A stretch of 64,000 bases of DNA. Source: Aeromicrobium sp. Sec7.5 (lineage in GTDB: Bacteria > Actinomycetota > Actinomycetes > Propionibacteriales > Nocardioidaceae). This document shows positions 52,203-62,692 of this stretch, in pieces; position 1 is the first letter of the stretch; each line of letters begins with the position of its first letter. The DNA lies in the NCBI RefSeq assembly GCF_036867135.1, contig NZ_JBAJIJ010000001.1, forward strand, positions 496,001 to 560,000, read 5' to 3'. The notes below the pieces were generated by a model. It made no database searches and was not told where the DNA came from. It saw nothing but the letters and a program-made list of their open reading frames with translations. A program made the position numbers and the translations under genes.

Positions 52203-52694
52203 ATGGCGAACACGCTCGACGACGTCGTCGACCGGGCGCTGAGCGTGCTCGACGAGTTCGGTCTGGAGTTCTGCTCGATGCGTCGCGTGGCGGGGGCCCT
52301 CGGCGTGCAGCCGAGCGCGCTCTACCACCATGTCGCGAACAAGCAGACCCTCCTGTCGCTCATGGCGGCGAGGATCGTCGCCGACGTCGAGGTCACGGGC
52401 GACGTCGCCGGCTCGATGACCCGGCTCCGCGCCGCGATGCTCGCGATCCGCGACGGCGCGGAGGTCGTGGCGACGGCGGCGGCCTTCCGCCTCGAGGTGT
52501 CGGCGACCGAGGAGGCCTTGGCCCAGCAGGTCGGTCTCGACGTCGCCCGCACCTTGTTGATCTATGTCGTCGGCCACACCCAGTCGACCCAGCTGCACCG
52601 GCAGGCCGCCGAGGTCGGCGCCATCGCTCTCGACCCGGACCTCGACGACTCGTTCGAGCGCGGCCTCGCGATCATCCTGGGAAGCCGGGACTGA
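52203..52694 (+). CDS. bioQ: TetR-family biotin repressor, BioQ-like
   Basis: The 163-residue protein has a helix-turn-helix with FCSMRRVAGALGVQPSALYHHVANKQTLL and a short all-helical C-terminal domain. GGGAGGGG precedes the ATG. Divergence from bioY and the twin palindromes support a role as repressor of biotin uptake; biotin sensing is indirect in known BioQ systems. Confidence 0.8.
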   Translation: MANTLDDVVDRALSVLDEFGLEFCSMRRVAGALGVQPSALYHHVANKQTLLSLMAARIVADVEVTGDVAGSMTRLRAAMLAIRDGAEVVATAAAFRLEVSATEEALAQQVGLDVARTLLIYVVGHTQSTQLHRQAAEVGAIALDPDLDDSFERGLAIILGSRD

Positions 52695-52696
52695 CG

Positions 52697-53509
52697 TCAG
52701 GCCGTGCGACGGCGGCCGATCAGGCCGAACTCGCTCGGGAGGTCCATCCGGCCGAGGGCCTTCTGGAAGAAGGGGCTCTGCGTCGACCAGTACGTGAACA
52801 GCTCCACGTCCTCGAAGTGCTGCCGCAGCTCGGTCTCGAGCGACTGCTCGTCGACCCCGTCGCGGACGACGTGGTACTCGACCAGGTCGGAGGTCTCGGT
52901 CTCGGTCCACTCGCCCTTGAGGCGTCGGATCCGTGTGGCGAGTCCCCGCCGGTAGTTGCCCTGGGCCAGGCGCCAGAGGAAGTAGGTGCCGCGCTGGGCG
53001 ACGTGTGTACGCCGCTTGCGCCGCGGGTAGTAGGTCGGGTCCTGGGCCGAGTAGAAGAATCCGCCGGGCTCGACCAGCGGGACCAGGTCACCGACGAACG
53101 TCACGTAGTCGGGGATGTGGTGCAGGAGGGCGGCGCACACGATCCCGTCGAACTGCTCGTCGTGCTCGAAGATGTCGCCGCCGGTGCTGTCGAAGAAGAC
53201 CTCGACGTCGTCGCGTCCGGCGAACTTCTCGGTGAGCATCGCCGCGCTGGCCCGGCTCGCCTCCGTGACCGTGACGCGGGCGCCGGCGGCCAGCAGGAAG
53301 TCGGAGAACGTGCCGTGGCCCGCACCGATCTCGGCGACGTGGCACGAGCCCTTGCGGGCGATCGTCTCGCGCACGAGGTCGGACAGGTGGTCGGCGATCA
53401 TGCGGCGCAGCTCGGGGTGCCGCAGGTGCGGGGAGCCCTTGACGTAGTCGTGGCCCTCACCGTGAGCGGAGTTCTGCGTGGCGACGACATTCTGCGGTTC
53501 GTGGGTCAC
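52697..53509 (-). CDS. SAM-dependent methyltransferase
   Basis: The 270-residue protein has the class I motif VAEIGAGHGTFSDFLL, an acidic residue ending strand two (VTVTEAS) and DGIVCAALLHHIPDY. GGAGGAG lies before the GTG at 53509. The C-terminal part (about residues 170-270) is Arg-rich and may bind the acceptor. The substrate is unknown; glycan or lipid methylation fits the nearby cluster. Confidence 0.82.
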   Translation of the reverse strand: MTHEPQNVVATQNSAHGEGHDYVKGSPHLRHPELRRMIADHLSDLVRETIARKGSCHVAEIGAGHGTFSDFLLAAGARVTVTEASRASAAMLTEKFAGRDDVEVFFDSTGGDIFEHDEQFDGIVCAALLHHIPDYVTFVGDLVPLVEPGGFFYSAQDPTYYPRRKRRTHVAQRGTYFLWRLAQGNYRRGLATRIRRLKGEWTETETSDLVEYHVVRDGVDEQSLETELRQHFEDVELFTYWSTQSPFFQKALGRMDLPSEFGLIGRRRTA

Positions 53510-53630
53510 AGCTGCTCCTCCGGTCGGGGCGACGGTCTCGTCATGAGGCGGGCCACGTCGATCAACGATACGCAGGTCCAGAGGTTCCGTGGGCCGAGCG
53601 ACCAAACCCTCGACGCAGGTCGCGCGCCCT

Positions 53631-55097
<1,467 letters not shown>

Positions 55098-55219
55098 CTA
55101 GGTCGCGGCACCGACGTGCGGTCGCGGCCGATGGATGGTGCCGCGATCTGGGCGATCCGGGCAGGTCCCACTAGAGTTTGGGTGACCAGATCTGCCCGAC
55201 TGCACCGACGGGGGACCCG

Positions 55220-55891
55220 ATGGCCCTGAGAACCTTCGTGCTCAAGGCACGGCTCAAGCTCACGATCTTCGCGTTGGAGTCCTATCTGCGGCCCGAGCGG
55301 CCGGCCGGCATGCTCCGGTTCGGCACGTTCTACGGGGGCTGGTGGATCCCCGAGATCGACCCGTCGCGGGGCCCGGCCTTCTGCGTGGGTGCCGGCACCG
55401 ACGTGACGTTCGACCTCGAGCTGAAGCGGCTCGGCTACACCGTGCACACCGCCGACCCCACCCCGGCAGCGGTCGAGTACGTCACGCGCGAGCACCCCGG
55501 TCTCAGCTTCTTCCCCGTCGGGGTCTGGTCCGACGACGGTGAGCTCGAGTTCGCCCAGGACGAGACCTGGACCGAGTCGTGGGCGATCGGCTCGAACGTG
55601 TCCGTCAGCACCGGCACGGTCTCGATGCAGTCGTTCCCGGTCGTGACGGTCAAGTCTCTCATCGCGCTCGCCGGCGAGAGCGAGGCCGGCTTGCTGAAGC
55701 TCGACATCGAGGGTGCCGAGCACGCCGTGCTGGAGCAGATGATCGCCGACGGTGTCCGCCCCGTGGTGCTCTGCATCGAGTTCGACGACCACCGCGTGCG
55801 TCGCGTGCTGGCGTCGACGCGGATGCTGCAGAAGGCCGGCTACCGGCTGCTGCAGATCGAGGGACTCAACTACATCTACGTGCGCGACTGA
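55220..55891 (+). CDS. FkbM-family methyltransferase
   Basis: The 223-residue protein has FCVGAGTDVTFDLELKRLGY, VKSLIALAGESEAGLLKLDIEGAEHAVLEQM and the closing LLQIEGLNYIYV. This is the FkbM layout, with the DIEGAE motif. Such enzymes methylate sugars, lipids or polyketides. It starts the rightward glycan cluster; GGGGGA precedes the ATG. Confidence 0.85.
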   Translation: MALRTFVLKARLKLTIFALESYLRPERPAGMLRFGTFYGGWWIPEIDPSRGPAFCVGAGTDVTFDLELKRLGYTVHTADPTPAAVEYVTREHPGLSFFPVGVWSDDGELEFAQDETWTESWAIGSNVSVSTGTVSMQSFPVVTVKSLIALAGESEAGLLKLDIEGAEHAVLEQMIADGVRPVVLCIEFDDHRVRRVLASTRMLQKAGYRLLQIEGLNYIYVRD

Positions 55892-55908
55892 CCGCTTAGG
55901 ATCGGCGC

Positions 55909-56940
55909 GTGCCCACCCGCCGCCTCGTGCGCGTCTTCGGCCCGCTGCCCCCGCCGGTGCACGGCGCCTCGCGCGTCACACGCATGGTCGCCGATCTCGT
56001 CGCTGCGGAGCCCGGCGTGCTGGTCCGCGCGTACGACTCCAACGACGGGGTCGGTGTGGCGACCCGCCTCGCGCGCCTGCTGAGGGGTCTGGCGAGCCTC
56101 GCCCTGGGGCGTCGTGGATCGGTCTACGTCGGCGGCGCGGGGGGCGAGCTGCTCTGGTACCAAGCCGTCGTGGTGCTGCTGGCCCGGCTGCGGCGCCAGC
56201 CGGTCGCCTTCCACCACCACAACTTCAGCTACCTCCACGACCGGGACCGCGCGATGGCGGCGCTGTGTCGCGCCGGGGGCAGCCGGGTGCGGCACGTCGT
56301 TCTCGGACCGTCGATGGAGAGCGCGCTGCGCGACGTGTACCCGAGGGCGACCGACGTCCGGGTCTGCTCGAACGCTGGACTGCTCGGCGATGTCACGCCG
56401 GCCGAGCCCGGGGAACCGGGCCCCCTGGTGCTCGGCCACCTGAGCAACCTGTCCCGGGAGAAGGGCGTCGACCTCGTGATCGAGTCGGCACGGCAGCTGC
56501 TCGACGCCGGGGTCGAGGTGACTCTCGTGCTGGCCGGTCCGTGCGCGGACGCCGAGGCCGAGGCGGTCGTCCAGGCGGGGCGACGCGACCTCGGCCCAGC
56601 GCTGGAGGTCCTGGGCCGGGTCGCCCCCGAGCGCGTCGATGAGGTCTACAGCCGTCTCGACCTGTTCGTCTTCCCCAGTCGCTACCGCAACGAGGCCGAG
56701 CCGCTCGTCGTGCTCGACGCGATGCGGCACGGAGTCGAGAGCGTCGCTTTCGACACGGGATGCTTGCGCGAGCTGGTCACGTCCGACCACCTCGTGCCGC
56801 TCGAAGGCGACCTCCCCGCACTCGTGGCGCGGATCGGCCACGTCCGCCGTGGTCACTCGGATGCGACACGGCGCTACACGGCGCGTCGCGACCAGGCGCG
56901 GGTCGCGCTACGCGAGCTGGTCGACTACCTCGTGGGCTGA
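55909..56940 (+). CDS. GT4-type glycosyltransferase
   Basis: The 343-residue protein has a first Rossmann half (VFGPLPPPVHGASRVTRM) and a second with LGHLSNLSREKGVDLVIESA, then the donor-site sequence FVFPSRYRNEAEPLVVLDAM with its E-x7-E-like pattern. It transfers a nucleotide-linked sugar, donor unknown. Its last 16 bp overlap the convergent next gene. Confidence 0.85.
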   Translation: MPTRRLVRVFGPLPPPVHGASRVTRMVADLVAAEPGVLVRAYDSNDGVGVATRLARLLRGLASLALGRRGSVYVGGAGGELLWYQAVVVLLARLRRQPVAFHHHNFSYLHDRDRAMAALCRAGGSRVRHVVLGPSMESALRDVYPRATDVRVCSNAGLLGDVTPAEPGEPGPLVLGHLSNLSREKGVDLVIESARQLLDAGVEVTLVLAGPCADAEAEAVVQAGRRDLGPALEVLGRVAPERVDEVYSRLDLFVFPSRYRNEAEPLVVLDAMRHGVESVAFDTGCLRELVTSDHLVPLEGDLPALVARIGHVRRGHSDATRRYTARRDQARVALRELVDYLVG

Positions 56941-58043
56941 GCCCGGAGCTCCTCGAGCCGCCAGCCGATCTGCTCATGGAGGTTTCGGGCCCATCCGGCC
57001 GAGCTCGTGCGGCTGCCGAGGGCGCGGCTCAGGTCCGACATCTCCCCGAGTCGGGCGACGCCCTCGGTGGTGTCGGCCAGGGCTGCCATGTGCGTCATCG
57101 ACGCCGCGAGCGCGCCCGCGTCACCGCTGGCGACGGTCCACCCGTTCTGGCCGTCCTGGACGAAGAACGGGGCCGCGCCGACCTGGTAGGTGGTGATCAG
57201 CGGCAGACCGCTGACGGCGGCCTCGTGCAGCGCCACGCCGTAGGGGTCGATGCGGGAGGGGAGCACGAAGGCCGAGACCGACCGCATCAGCTCGGCCAGC
57301 TCGGCCGGCTGCTGGAAGCCCAGCATGTGCACGCCCTCGAGGCCCGCGAAGTCGGAGGCCAGGGGGCCGAGGCCCGCGACTGCGAGGTCCCACGGGTCGG
57401 CACTGGCGGCGCGGTACCGGCGGTAGGCCTCGGCGAGCACGTCGGCACCCTTGTGGTGGACGAGGCGTTGGCACGCGAGGAACGTGCGGTGCCCCGCGAT
57501 CTCCTCGCCCGTGCGCGGACCCGACCCGAACATGCTGGTGTCGGCCGTCAGGGAGCCGCGGATGACCTGGTCCTCGCCGAAGCCGAGACGACGCGCGAAG
57601 AACTCCGTGCGGTCACTCGGCACCATGACGCAGTCGAAGATCGACTGCACCCACCACGGGGCGACGACGCGGCCGGCCCACTGCTTGGCGACGTTGCGCC
57701 AGACGTTGTCCATCCAGCAGACCCGCAGCGTTCCGGCCGGGAGCGCCTTGACGGCCGCGCGGTAGGGACGGAAGTGCCACGAGTGCATCAGGACCGCATC
57801 GGGGGCGAACGCGCGGACGACCTCCGTGATCTCGCCGTCGGCGGGCGCGCCGTGCCACAGGTGCACCTGGGCGTACTCGCCGAAGCCGAGGTCGGCGTAG
57901 TTGGTGTCAGGTGCGGTGGTCGGGGTCACGACCAGCAGCTCGACGCCGCGTGCGGCGAGCTCGCGGCACGCGGCGTCGTTGAACCCGGCCCAGCCGGACG
58001 CCAGGACGGCGACACGCAGGGATCGGGCCGGTGCAGGTGTCAT
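56925..58043 (-). CDS. Glycosyltransferase, GT4-like
   Basis: The 372-residue protein has VLASGWAGFNDAACRELAARG at the start, ACQRLVHHKGADVLAEAY in the middle and VLPSRIDPYGVALHEAAVSGLPLI as donor site. ATG at 58043 directly precedes the first beta strand. It is convergent with the preceding GT gene and 19 bp downstream of the methyltransferase gene. Confidence 0.85.
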   Translation of the reverse strand: MTPAPARSLRVAVLASGWAGFNDAACRELAARGVELLVVTPTTAPDTNYADLGFGEYAQVHLWHGAPADGEITEVVRAFAPDAVLMHSWHFRPYRAAVKALPAGTLRVCWMDNVWRNVAKQWAGRVVAPWWVQSIFDCVMVPSDRTEFFARRLGFGEDQVIRGSLTADTSMFGSGPRTGEEIAGHRTFLACQRLVHHKGADVLAEAYRRYRAASADPWDLAVAGLGPLASDFAGLEGVHMLGFQQPAELAELMRSVSAFVLPSRIDPYGVALHEAAVSGLPLITTYQVGAAPFFVQDGQNGWTVASGDAGALAASMTHMAALADTTEGVARLGEMSDLSRALGSRTSSAGWARNLHEQIGWRLEELRAQPTR

Positions 58044-58062
58044 CGGGGCCTCGGCCTGCGGG

Positions 58063-58716
58063 TCAGCGGGTCGCCTCGACGACCAGCTGCACCCCGCCCT
58101 CGTCCGCGCGCATGTCGATGCCTGCCAGCTCGGGGCGGTCGCTCTCGCCGTGCTCGTAGCGCTTGATGTCGCTGAAGCCGGCCCGCGTGAGCTCGGCGGC
58201 CATCGTCTCGAAGTCCCACAGGTAGCCGTGGTGGTGGCCGAACTCGGCGATCGGGATGCGGACCCAGTCGATGGGGTGCTCGACCGTGAGACCGATCTGC
58301 TCGTAGACCTTGGCGCTCGGGTCACCCTTGGGCGCCACGCCGGCCAGGTACTTGTCGACGTGGGCCCGCAGATCGGGCGTGACCATGCGGATCGCGCCGC
58401 CGGGCTGCAGGCAGCGGAACGCCTCGGCAAACAGGACCTGCGCACCCTGGAGCGTGATGTGCTCGACGACGTTGTCGGAGTAGACGTGCGACAGCGAGGC
58501 GTCCTCGAGGGGCCACGGCGCAGTGGCGTCGAGGAAGTGGCGCGTCACCGCGCTGACGTTGGTGACGACCCAGCCCTCGCGGGGCACCAGGCCACCGATC
58601 TCCAGCTTGAACGGACGCGGGGCGCTCGCGAAGGCCGTCTTGGCGCGACGACGGGCGATCGGCGTGTTGACGGCGAGGACGGGCGGGCGCACGACGGCGC
58701 GGATGGCGGGATGCAC
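58063..58716 (-). CDS. SAM-dependent methyltransferase-like protein
   Basis: The 217-residue protein has LEIGGLVPREGWVVTNVSAV, LSHVYSDNVVEHITLQGAQVLFAEAFRCLQPGG and MVTPDLRAHVDKYL, the small glycan-cluster methyltransferase pattern whose glycine-rich loop is weak. The start is uncertain: the GTG at 58716 lacks a Shine-Dalgarno but TAGTCT lies eight bases upstream, so a leaderless start is possible; an ATG at 58764 would add 16 residues. Confidence 0.7.
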   Translation of the reverse strand: MHPAIRAVVRPPVLAVNTPIARRRAKTAFASAPRPFKLEIGGLVPREGWVVTNVSAVTRHFLDATAPWPLEDASLSHVYSDNVVEHITLQGAQVLFAEAFRCLQPGGAIRMVTPDLRAHVDKYLAGVAPKGDPSAKVYEQIGLTVEHPIDWVRIPIAEFGHHHGYLWDFETMAAELTRAGFSDIKRYEHGESDRPELAGIDMRADEGGVQLVVEATR

Positions 58717-58919
58717 GGGAGGAAGACTAGTCCGTGACCATGTCCGGCAGGGAGCAATCGCCATGACATCTGTGCGGGGCCCGCGTGAGCATCTTCACCC
58801 GTGACCCGACCCACGTCTGGGCGTGGCCGGGCGCGCCGAACCACCCTGGCAGGCGGGCTGCCGTTGGTAGGGTGTGCCGACCGTGGGCGAGCCGCCACGG
58901 CGACCTTCCGAGGAGACTG

Positions 58920-60107
58920 ATGTCGAACGACCGGACGGCGACCGTGATCGTCGAGCCCGACCCCGGAGGTCACCACTTCCAGGCCGTGGGCACCGTGACC
59001 GACCTGGCCCAGCGCTTCGGGCCCGTCGTGATGCTCACGAGCCGTGCCGGCGCCGAGAGTCCCGCGCTCGGCGTCTATCTGGGCGGGCACCTCGAACGGG
59101 GTGACCTGAAGGTCGTGGAGGCCTTCGAGCTCAAGGTTCCGGCGACCCGCGACATGGCGGCGGAGGCCGCGCGGTGGTGCCGCGACGGCGTCGACGGAGC
59201 GGCGGTCTCGCGGGTCGTGCTGATGGACGGCGACCAGGCCCTCAAGCGCTGGTGGGCCGTCGCTCCGAAGCAGCTGCGCGGCCTCGCGACCCGACCGCGG
59301 GTCATCTTCATGCTGACCCGCTACCCCGCCCGCCTCGCGCTGACCGACCTGACGGGCTGGCGCCTGCGAGGTCCGAAGGCGATCCTGGCCCTCATGGCGA
59401 TGGCCACCCGCACCCTGCACCGCGCCGTCGGCTTCAGCGGCCGTGAGGACACCTCGACCGGTTGGGTCGTCAAGCGCGTGCGTGATCCGCACTACAGCTC
59501 GGCGCACTCGAGGGACCGGGCCGCGCACCGCGCGGAGCTCGGGCTCCCCGCTGACCGGGTGCTGGTCGGCATCTTCGGCGCGGTCGACGCCCGCAAGAAC
59601 CCGCCGCTGATCCTTGAGGCGATCGACGTCGCCGGGCTCGACGCGATGCTCGTCGTCGCGGGCGGCTTCGACGACGAGGTGCGCGCGTGGGCCGACGGCC
59701 TCGACGAGACCGACCGGGCGCGCGTCTTCCTGCGTGACGAGTTCCTCGACAACGACGTGCTCGATAGCTTCGTCGCCTCGGTCGACGTCGTCCCGCTGGC
59801 CCTGACGAACAACGGCCCCAGCGGCATCATGGGCAAGGCCCAGGCCGCCGGGGTCCCCGTCGTCACCGCCGGCTCGATGGTCCGCGCCCGCGAGGTCGAG
59901 GCCACCGGTACCGGCATCGCCTGCGACTTCAGCGCCGTGTCGATCGGTGACGCGATGCGGCGGGCCACCTCCGGTGAGCTGGTCCGCACCGATGCCCACC
60001 TGTCCGAGGTCACCGCTGAGGAGTTCGCCATGACGTTGCTCGGGATCGACGCCGACGGGCGGCCGTTCGACCGTCGCCGCGCCATGACCGCGGGAGCGGG
60101 CCGATGA
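58920..60107 (+). CDS. Glycosyltransferase of the surface-glycan cluster
   Basis: The 395-residue protein has VIVEPDPGGHHFQAVGTV, VRDPHYSS, LVGIFGAVDARKNPPLILEAI and VVPLALTNNGPSGIMGKAQAAGVPVV, a GT-B fold with the GT4-like donor loop. AGGAG lies four bases before the ATG. It overlaps the FkbM gene that follows (ATGA). Confidence 0.82.
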   Translation: MSNDRTATVIVEPDPGGHHFQAVGTVTDLAQRFGPVVMLTSRAGAESPALGVYLGGHLERGDLKVVEAFELKVPATRDMAAEAARWCRDGVDGAAVSRVVLMDGDQALKRWWAVAPKQLRGLATRPRVIFMLTRYPARLALTDLTGWRLRGPKAILALMAMATRTLHRAVGFSGREDTSTGWVVKRVRDPHYSSAHSRDRAAHRAELGLPADRVLVGIFGAVDARKNPPLILEAIDVAGLDAMLVVAGGFDDEVRAWADGLDETDRARVFLRDEFLDNDVLDSFVASVDVVPLALTNNGPSGIMGKAQAAGVPVVTAGSMVRAREVEATGTGIACDFSAVSIGDAMRRATSGELVRTDAHLSEVTAEEFAMTLLGIDADGRPFDRRRAMTAGAGR

Positions 60108-60826
60108 GCTGGCGCAACCGGGCGGTCCACACCGTGCTCGGTGCCGTCGCGAACCGCGGCTTCGAGGTGCACCGGCACCCGGCCACCCGCCGCCAGTCGA
60201 TGCTCGACCGGCACCGGATCGACCTGGTGCTCGACGTCGGTGCCGCCGACGGCGGGTACGGCACGGGTCTTCGAGCGTTCGGTTACACGGGCGAGATCGT
60301 GTCGTTCGAGCCGATCGCGGCCACGTTCGCGCAGCTCGGCGAGGTCACCGCGAGCGACCCGCGATGGTCGGCCCGGAACCTCGGGCTGGGCGCGGAGGCC
60401 GGCTCCGCCACGATCAACATCGCCTCCAACGGCTTCAGCAGCTCGCTCCTGCCGATGCTCGATGCGCACATCGACGCTGCCCCGCAGGTCCGGTACGTCG
60501 GCGAGGAGACCATCACGGTCTCGACGCTCGACATCGAGACCGCTGCTCTACTCACGGACAGGCGGCCGTTCCTCAAGATCGACACCCAGGGCTTCGAGCG
60601 CGAGGTGCTGGCCGGTGGCGCTGCCACGGTCGAGGCCGTGCTCGGCCTGCAGCTGGAGCTGTCGCTCGTGCCGTTGTACGACGGAGGCATGCTGATTGAC
60701 GAGGCGGTGTCGTGGGCCTACGACCACGGCTTCCGGCTGGTCGGGATCGAGCAAGGCTACGCAGCTCCGACGGGTGAGATCCTGCAGATCGACGGGGTCT
60801 TCGTCCGGACCGATACCGAGGCCTGA
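60104..60826 (+). CDS. FkbM-family methyltransferase
   Basis: The 240-residue protein has the family order LVLDVGAADGGYGTGLRAFG, VSFEPIAATFAQL, ITVSTLDIETA and FLKIDTQGFEREVLAGG. It has a DTQGFE motif where others have DIEG. Coupled to the glycosyltransferase, it may methylate the sugar that enzyme adds. Confidence 0.88.
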   Translation: MSWRNRAVHTVLGAVANRGFEVHRHPATRRQSMLDRHRIDLVLDVGAADGGYGTGLRAFGYTGEIVSFEPIAATFAQLGEVTASDPRWSARNLGLGAEAGSATINIASNGFSSSLLPMLDAHIDAAPQVRYVGEETITVSTLDIETAALLTDRRPFLKIDTQGFEREVLAGGAATVEAVLGLQLELSLVPLYDGGMLIDEAVSWAYDHGFRLVGIEQGYAAPTGEILQIDGVFVRTDTEA

Positions 60827-60880
60827 GCAGGTGTCGCGGATCCGGCCTCCGGGCGGCCGGCCTGTAGTAGCGTTCGCCGC

Positions 60881-61447
60881 GTGACGATCGCCCCCGACCA
60901 GCCGGGATTCCGAGAGCTCGTCTTCTCCGACTTCGTGCGGTACCGACCCGGTTCCTCGCCGAGCTGGCTGAAGGTCGTGCTGCGGGTCCCGAGCGTCCCC
61001 GGCCTCCTGGCCTCCCTGATCCTGCGGGCCCAGCAGCGACTCTTCGAGAAGGGGCACGGTCGCCTCGCCGACCAGCTCCGCACTCTCGGCAACGTCGTCG
61101 TGGGTGCTGACTTCGGCGCGGGCATGAAGGTCGGCACCGGGTTCATGCTGGCCCACCCCGTCGGCGTCACGATCGGCTTCGGCCTGGTGATCGGCGACGA
61201 CGTCACCTTCGCGGGCGGCGTCACCTGCGCCGCGCGCTACTACGACGACAAGCCCGGCCGCGTCCAGGAGTTCGCGACGATCGGCGACGGTGTGCTGATC
61301 GGCGCGAACGCCGTGCTCGTGGGCGGGATCACCATCGGCCGCAACGCCATGATCGGTGCGAACTCCGTCGTGCTCTCCGACGTTCCCGAGGGCGCGGTCG
61401 TGATGGGCTCGCCGGCGCGCCGCGTGGGAACCCGGGAGGACGCATGA
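60881..61447 (+). CDS. Serine acetyltransferase-like left-handed beta-helix enzyme
   Basis: The 188-residue protein has a helical N-terminus and hexapeptide repeats (VVVGADFGAGMKVGTGFML, VTIGFGLVIGDDVTFAGGV, IGANAVLVGGITIGRNAMI) with HPVGVTIG resembling the active-site His of CysE. It ends MGSPARRVG. CysE acts in cysteine synthesis, but this copy is in a glycan cluster and may O- or N-acetylate a sugar. GTG start at 60881. Confidence 0.82.
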   Translation: MTIAPDQPGFRELVFSDFVRYRPGSSPSWLKVVLRVPSVPGLLASLILRAQQRLFEKGHGRLADQLRTLGNVVVGADFGAGMKVGTGFMLAHPVGVTIGFGLVIGDDVTFAGGVTCAARYYDDKPGRVQEFATIGDGVLIGANAVLVGGITIGRNAMIGANSVVLSDVPEGAVVMGSPARRVGTREDA

Positions 61448-62295
61448 CGACCGACGCCTACGACCCGCAGTCGCACTACGACCGAGTCACCGCCGCCTGG
61501 CAGCTCCTGCTCGGTGACGAGCTGCACTACGGCGTCTTCGAGACCGGCGACGAGCCGCTCGCGGTCGCCACGGCGGCCCTGACCCGGCGCATGATCGACG
61601 GCGCCGACCTGACGGCTCCCGGGGTCGACGGGCATCCGCTGCGCGTCCTCGACGTCGGCTGCGGCTCGGGCACGCCGGCTCGGGCGATCGCCACGGAGTT
61701 CGGCGTGGAGGTCGTGGGCATCACCACGAGCGGCGTCGGCGTCGAGACGGCTCGCGCGCGCACCGCCGAGGCGGGCGTCGCCGGAGTGACCTTCGAGCAG
61801 CGCGACGGCACTGCCAACGGCTTCGCCGACGGCGAGTTCGACCGCTCGTGGGCGTTGGAGTCGGCCCACCTCATGCGCGACAAGGCGGCGCTGGTCGCCG
61901 AGTGCGCCCGGGTCCTGCGTCCGGGCGGGCGGTTCGTGCTGTGCGACCTCGTCCGATGGCGCGAGATCCCCTTCGCCGAGGTACGCGAGCGCCGCGACGA
62001 CTTCGCGGTGCTGCGTGCTGCCTTTGGAGACGCGCACTTCGCGACGCTCGACGACTACGAGCAGCTCGCTGCGTCGAACGGGTTGGTGGTCGACCGGCGC
62101 GAGGACCTCACGGCCGCGACGCTGCCGACCTTCGACCGGTGGCGGGCCAACGCCGACCGGAACCACGACGCCGTGGTCGACCTGATCGGCGTCGACGGGC
62201 ATTCGGCGTTCGTCCGCTCGTGCGACATCCTCGAGGCGTTCTGGCGCGACGGCACGTTCGGCTACGGCCTGGTCTCGGCGACCCGCCCCCACTGA
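61444..62295 (+). CDS. SAM-dependent methyltransferase, small-molecule type
   Basis: The 283-residue protein has YDRVTAAWQLLLGDELHYGVFE near the start, VLDVGCGSGTPARAIA as SAM site, and FDRSWALESAHLMRDKAALVAECARVLRPGG. This resembles tocopherol- and glycine/sarcosine-type methyltransferases. It overlaps the acetyltransferase (ATGA). Confidence 0.88.
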   Translation: MTTDAYDPQSHYDRVTAAWQLLLGDELHYGVFETGDEPLAVATAALTRRMIDGADLTAPGVDGHPLRVLDVGCGSGTPARAIATEFGVEVVGITTSGVGVETARARTAEAGVAGVTFEQRDGTANGFADGEFDRSWALESAHLMRDKAALVAECARVLRPGGRFVLCDLVRWREIPFAEVRERRDDFAVLRAAFGDAHFATLDDYEQLAASNGLVVDRREDLTAATLPTFDRWRANADRNHDAVVDLIGVDGHSAFVRSCDILEAFWRDGTFGYGLVSATRPH

Positions 62296-62445
62296 TCCGA
62301 GGAAGCACCGCCCCGTGTGACCCACGTCCGCCCCCGCGCGGGCCAAACCCTCCTGCCGGTCCCGTCCGGCATGGCAGGATGAACCGACTCGTCGCCCCCG
62401 TGGGTCCGCCGCGGACCACGACATCGCTAGGAGAACCCCCGGACC

Positions 62446-62685
62446 ATGAGCACTGCGCCCGCTGACGTCCAGAAGACCGTCACCGAGTTCCTGACGTCGA
62501 TCGACAAGCTGCCGGAGGGATTCGGCGCCGACACGCCGTTGTACGCCGACGGCGCGGAGCTCGACTCGCTCGAGACCGCGGAGCTCTCGGCCACGCTCGA
62601 GGACGTCCACGGCAGCGACCCGTACTCGATCGGTGAGATGCCGCAGACGCTCGGCGAGATCCTCGCCTTCTACGCCGGCGCCTGA
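62446..62685 (+). CDS. Acyl carrier protein
   Basis: The 79-residue protein has the phosphopantetheine site ELDSLETAELSATLED, an unusual form in which Ser is followed by Leu-Glu instead of Leu-Asp/Met, and helices of the usual length. It is probably loaded by the AMP ligase immediately downstream. Upstream 62296-62445 has no gene; it contains GGAGAA just before the ATG. Confidence 0.8.
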   Translation: MSTAPADVQKTVTEFLTSIDKLPEGFGADTPLYADGAELDSLETAELSATLEDVHGSDPYSIGEMPQTLGEILAFYAGA

Positions 62686-62692
62686 TCGACCC

